A stretch of DNA of 35,958 nucleotides from Candidatus Zixiibacteriota bacterium (GTDB lineage Bacteria; Zixibacteria; MSB-5A5; GN15; FEB-12): NCBI GenBank assembly GCA_040752815.1, contig JBFMGC010000028.1:1-35958 (forward strand). The letters are read 5' to 3'. Every line of letters begins with the position of its first letter. Within the stretch, counting starts at the first letter, position 1. The translations under genes and the position numbers were made by a program. The notes under the pieces were generated by a model. That model saw only the letters and a program-made list of their open reading frames with translations. It was not told the origin of the DNA and ran no database searches. Shown one piece after another: positions 33,722 to 35,958 of this stretch.

Positions 33722-34372
33722 CTACATCACGTTGAAGTCAATACCCAGAAAGATGCCGTTGTTGCCGTCGATCTGGAACTCTATATACGACGCCACCGTT
33801 GAGGTCATCTGCCACTGCATACCGCCATTGAGACCGACCTCGAGATTGCTATCGGAGTCATCACCGCGCCATCCTGGCGGAAGGTCGTAACTAAGCCATT
33901 CAATGCGGGCATTGAAACGGGCGTAGGGAGAGATCGTGCCGCCGCGCTTCAAAACAACCGGATAGGAACCGATCAACTGTCCGCCGAACTGGAGAACCGA
34001 CGTAACGCCAAAGTCAGCGTACTCGAAAATGAAGCCAGTGGCGAAATCGAACGGATGATTGGAATTGGCCCCGCGATTCCAAAACTGCCACTTATAATCC
34101 ACGCCGAACGTGATCTCGGTGTCGGCGCCGTCGTTATCAATCAAACCGAATTTCAGACGGCCATCCGAATACTGAGACAGCCCGTAGGCGAACGTGCCCA
34201 CGAACGACGTGGCGTCGGCAATTCCCACTCCAAATCCGAACGTCCCTTTCCCCTGACCCAGCGCCTGGGCCGTAGTCAACGTGCCGAATGCCGAGCCTAC
34301 CGCGAAGTCGGCATAGGTGGGCGTGACAAACAGAACAAGCACCAGTGTGAATGCGGCTGCGAACTTTCTCAT
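33722..34372 (-). CDS. Exported outer-membrane beta-barrel-like protein, unknown role
   Basis: 216 residues with a signal peptide (MRKFAAAFTLVLVLFVTPTYA, cleavage at about residue 21). The mature part is composed of short amphipathic strands and glycine-rich turns (GTFGFGVGIADATSFVGTFAYG, EITFGVDYKWQFWN, VLQFGGQLIGSYPVV, NLEVGLNGGMQW) and ends FLGIDFNVM. This fits a small outer-membrane barrel. AGAGGA lies 7 bases before the ATG at 34372; the frame is open 21 codons further upstream but lacks a site there. It has its own terminator, so it is a single-gene unit. It is similar in style, but not obviously homologous, to the protein at 9508-10107. Confidence 0.8.
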   Translation of the reverse strand: MRKFAAAFTLVLVLFVTPTYADFAVGSAFGTLTTAQALGQGKGTFGFGVGIADATSFVGTFAYGLSQYSDGRLKFGLIDNDGADTEITFGVDYKWQFWNRGANSNHPFDFATGFIFEYADFGVTSVLQFGGQLIGSYPVVLKRGGTISPYARFNARIEWLSYDLPPGWRGDDSDSNLEVGLNGGMQWQMTSTVASYIEFQIDGNNGIFLGIDFNVM

Positions 34373-34523
34373 CGTGATTTCCTCTGCGGTCAAACGGTTT
34401 TCCCAATTGTACGTCCAAGTTAGATTTCCGCTCATTCAAGTCAACAAAAAGCGGGCGGCCCCGGCACTGCCAGACTCGCTCCAACACACTACCCCGCAAC
34501 ATGGTAAGGTGCCCGGCCCGCCG

Positions 34524-34585
34524 CGGCAGGACCTTATCTGCCGGCTCGTAAGACAAACCCTCGCTGGATCTGCCCCCCCGGGCAG
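34524..34585. repeat. Degenerate hairpin repeats between the SbcD-type gene and the 33722 gene
   Basis: CGGCAG/CTGCCG (34524-34529/34538-34543) and CTGCCC/GGGCAG (34570-34575/34580-34585) resemble weakened copies of the two-hairpin composite at 10183-10256. The gap 34373-34617 holds no supported gene. Confidence 0.5.
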
Positions 34586-34617
34586 GCTCGCCCGCCAGCA
34601 CTGCGCCCAGCCGACGC

Positions 34618-35742
34618 TCACAACGCCTGTTCACCCGCGCTCAGGTACCGCAGCGCCTCGTTGACTATGCGTTCCTTGTCGAACCCCTGCAGGTCGCAGG
34701 CCTCCAGAAAGTGAATGAAACTCTGATCGAGCCGCCCAACCGCGGAGCGGCCGAATCGCGCCGTTTCCCCCTCAATCGCACTCTTCTCGAAACGGACATC
34801 GAGCGAATACGCACTCTGTTTTAACTCAGCGAGCACTCCCGCCGGCAGCGTCTTGAGCGTCTCTTCCGATACGTTGGCAATTCTCACGCGAACGATCTTG
34901 TCACCGACTCCTACCTCGTCAAGCCTCGCCTTCAGTAGTTGCGCTACCTCATCGCCGCGCTTTCCGGAGGCATCGATTTCCGACAAATCGACCATGCCCC
35001 GACTGTGCACCGGCAGGAATTCGACATTAAAAGGCTCCAAATCAACTACCGCGAACCCCTTGGCGACTTCGCGCTCAGCCTGAGACAGTCGCTCTGTCGA
35101 ACCGGCATACCAGGCCCTCGGCCCGACCTGACAGAAATTGTGATAATGACCGAGAGCCGTATAGTTGAAACGCTGCATCACATCCAGCGGCAACTCTTGC
35201 TCGCCCAGATCGGCCATCGAGAATTCCGGCATCCCGGCTGCTACCCCGTGCATGACGAGCACATTGTAGCGCGCATCAGAATCGGGAAGGCACAGCGCCA
35301 ACTGCTTCTTCAACTCCGAGGTCGTGAGACAGTGCGGCAGGGCATGGAAACATACCTCCCCGAGACGGAACTTTTCGAGTCGCCCCGAGGCCGCGACAAA
35401 CAGATTGCGAATCTGCTTGAACACTTCGACTGCAGCCCCGACATGTGGTTGCCGGGGTGCGTCATGGTTGCCCGCTATCAGAATCGTCGGAATACCGGCC
35501 TCGGCGGCCAGACGATGAAGCTCCCGCCCCGCCCGTGCCATGATGCTGTTGTATGGGCGGACCGAGTCAAACAGATCACCGGAGTGAATGCAGTAGTCCG
35601 GGCGCAGCTCAATGATGCGATCCACGGCCTCGACAAACGCAGCGATTATGTCTTCCTGGCGTTCGGTCAGACCGCTCGGCGCGCGTCGGCGATGGCTCTC
35701 CCCCGCGCCGAGATGACTGTCCGAAAAGTGGCAGATCCTCAT
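34618..35742 (-). CDS. SbcD/Mre11-type metallophosphoesterase (DNA repair exonuclease family)
   Basis: 374 residues. The five phosphoesterase motifs are visible in the first 210: FSDSHLGAGE (D8/H10), IHSGDLFDSVRP, AGNHDAPRQP, VMHGVAAGM and TALGHYHNFCQ. A capping region and a charged C-terminal domain follow (SRGMVDLSEIDASG, ARFGRSAVGRLDQSF). This layout fits the nuclease subunit of SbcCD/Mre11-Rad50, which trims DNA hairpins and blocked ends with two metal ions. No SbcC/Rad50 ATPase gene lies in the window; it would be expected beyond 34618 on the same strand, but other genes are there, so the partner is elsewhere or absent. The ATG at 35742 starts at the family N-terminus; an upstream TTG at 35778 is less likely. 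No clear ribosome site was seen. Confidence 0.87.
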   Translation of the reverse strand: MRICHFSDSHLGAGESHRRRAPSGLTERQEDIIAAFVEAVDRIIELRPDYCIHSGDLFDSVRPYNSIMARAGRELHRLAAEAGIPTILIAGNHDAPRQPHVGAAVEVFKQIRNLFVAASGRLEKFRLGEVCFHALPHCLTTSELKKQLALCLPDSDARYNVLVMHGVAAGMPEFSMADLGEQELPLDVMQRFNYTALGHYHNFCQVGPRAWYAGSTERLSQAEREVAKGFAVVDLEPFNVEFLPVHSRGMVDLSEIDASGKRGDEVAQLLKARLDEVGVGDKIVRVRIANVSEETLKTLPAGVLAELKQSAYSLDVRFEKSAIEGETARFGRSAVGRLDQSFIHFLEACDLQGFDKERIVNEALRYLSAGEQAL

Positions 35743-35831
35743 AGGCGGGAATATATGCGCTGGTCTCAGGCGGCTCAATTACAATGATTCGAGACTGTGG
35801 CCAGAGTTTATCCGTGCGCGGCAGACCTCCC

Positions 35832-35958
35832 GAGGCTGTCCCAAAAGTTTTGGTTTGAGTTGCGTCAGGCCCTTAGCCCGCCACTCCCGGGGACCGGGAG
35901 TAATAGGGCGGTGACCTGACGCCATTGGAGATAGGAGAATTACGGCGGAGGTCTCCGT
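35832..35958 (+). mobile_element. Probable insertion-sequence end (runs off the window)
   Basis: GAGGCTGTCCCAAAAG starting at 35832 resembles the terminal inverted repeats of several DDE insertion sequences. It directly follows a half-copy of the GGCAGACCTCC repeat arm (35820-35830), whose complementary arm GGTCTGCC is missing, as expected if an element inserted into the repeat. GGAGGTCT at 35947-35954 could be the displaced arm, which would make the insert only about 115 bases. No transposase is visible. Confidence 0.4.
35864..35920. repeat. Nested hairpin inside the putative IS end
   Basis: Three nested stems: GTCAGG/CCTGAC (35864-35869/35915-35920), CCGCC/GGCGG (35878-35882/35907-35911) and ACTCCCGG/CCGGGAGT (35883-35890/35894-35901). 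CCAAAA-G-TTTTGG (35841-35853) is a further palindrome just upstream. It may block outside transcription into the element; this is inference. Confidence 0.55.

Overview
The window comes from a bacterium with an outer membrane. It encodes two small outer-membrane beta-barrel-type proteins, a large Omp85-type barrel fusion, lipoproteins, and a heptosyltransferase fused to a heptose-bisphosphate phosphatase (LPS core assembly). It also carries an archaeal-type HMG-CoA synthase/thiolase/DUF35 trio, and gene order is unlike the well-known Proteobacteria. Together these suggest an uncultured, deep-branching didermic lineage, perhaps FCB/Zixibacteria-like. That placement is inference; no rRNA gene is present. 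Almost every gene is on the minus strand, the intergenic DNA is full of hairpin repeats, and both edges touch mobile-element sequence.

Layout: (1) 1-480: the C-terminal end of an IS110-family transposase and two hairpin repeats. (2) 478-4743 (-): central metabolism with glyA, rpiB and ilvE, then an orphan pseudaminic-acid-type methylase overlapping the biotin transporter gene bioY. (3) 4858-9243 (-): a beta-oxidation-like operon (thiolase, 3-hydroxybutyryl-CoA dehydrogenase, two acyl-CoA dehydrogenases). (4) 9508-10160 (+): a lone outer-membrane protein gene with its own terminator. (5) 10289-14725 (-): a methylcrotonyl-CoA-carboxylase-type operon (carboxyltransferase, hydratase, biotin carboxylase, biotin carrier). 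(6) 14894-15740: repeats and a decayed membrane-protein gene with an in-frame amber codon. (7) 15741-18366 (-): HMG-CoA synthase, thiolase and a DUF35 protein that has lost its zinc-ribbon cysteines. (8) 18570-19899 (+): three small envelope proteins of unknown role. (9) 19992-24651 (-): a heat-shock block (hsp20, a DnaJ-type co-chaperone, clpB), with a sigma-54-like promoter and paired palindromes ahead of hsp20. (10) 24999-31154 (-): an operon of a metallopeptidase/TolB-propeller/Omp85-barrel fusion, a BamB-like lipoprotein and a HEAT-repeat protein. (11) 31296-35742 (-): the heptosyltransferase-GmhB fusion, uppP, an envelope protein and an SbcD/Mre11-type phosphoesterase. (12) 35832-35958: what looks like the end of another insertion sequence.

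How the genes work together: regions 3, 5 and 7 are all acyl-CoA chemistry. The carboxylase, hydratase and HMG-CoA synthase connect acetyl-CoA, HMG-CoA, 3-methylglutaconyl-CoA and 3-methylcrotonyl-CoA, in either the leucine-degrading or the isovalerate-forming direction. Region 10 is the strongest candidate for an undescribed system. It joins a secreted or periplasmic zinc-peptidase module to a propeller and an outer-membrane barrel, with a BamB-like partner encoded 1 bp away. A second genome-wide theme is the REP-like repeats. Many start with a GTAG tetranucleotide followed by a short hairpin, several lie at or within a few bases of stop codons, and at two genes (rpiB, clpB) the repeat itself supplies the TAG stop.
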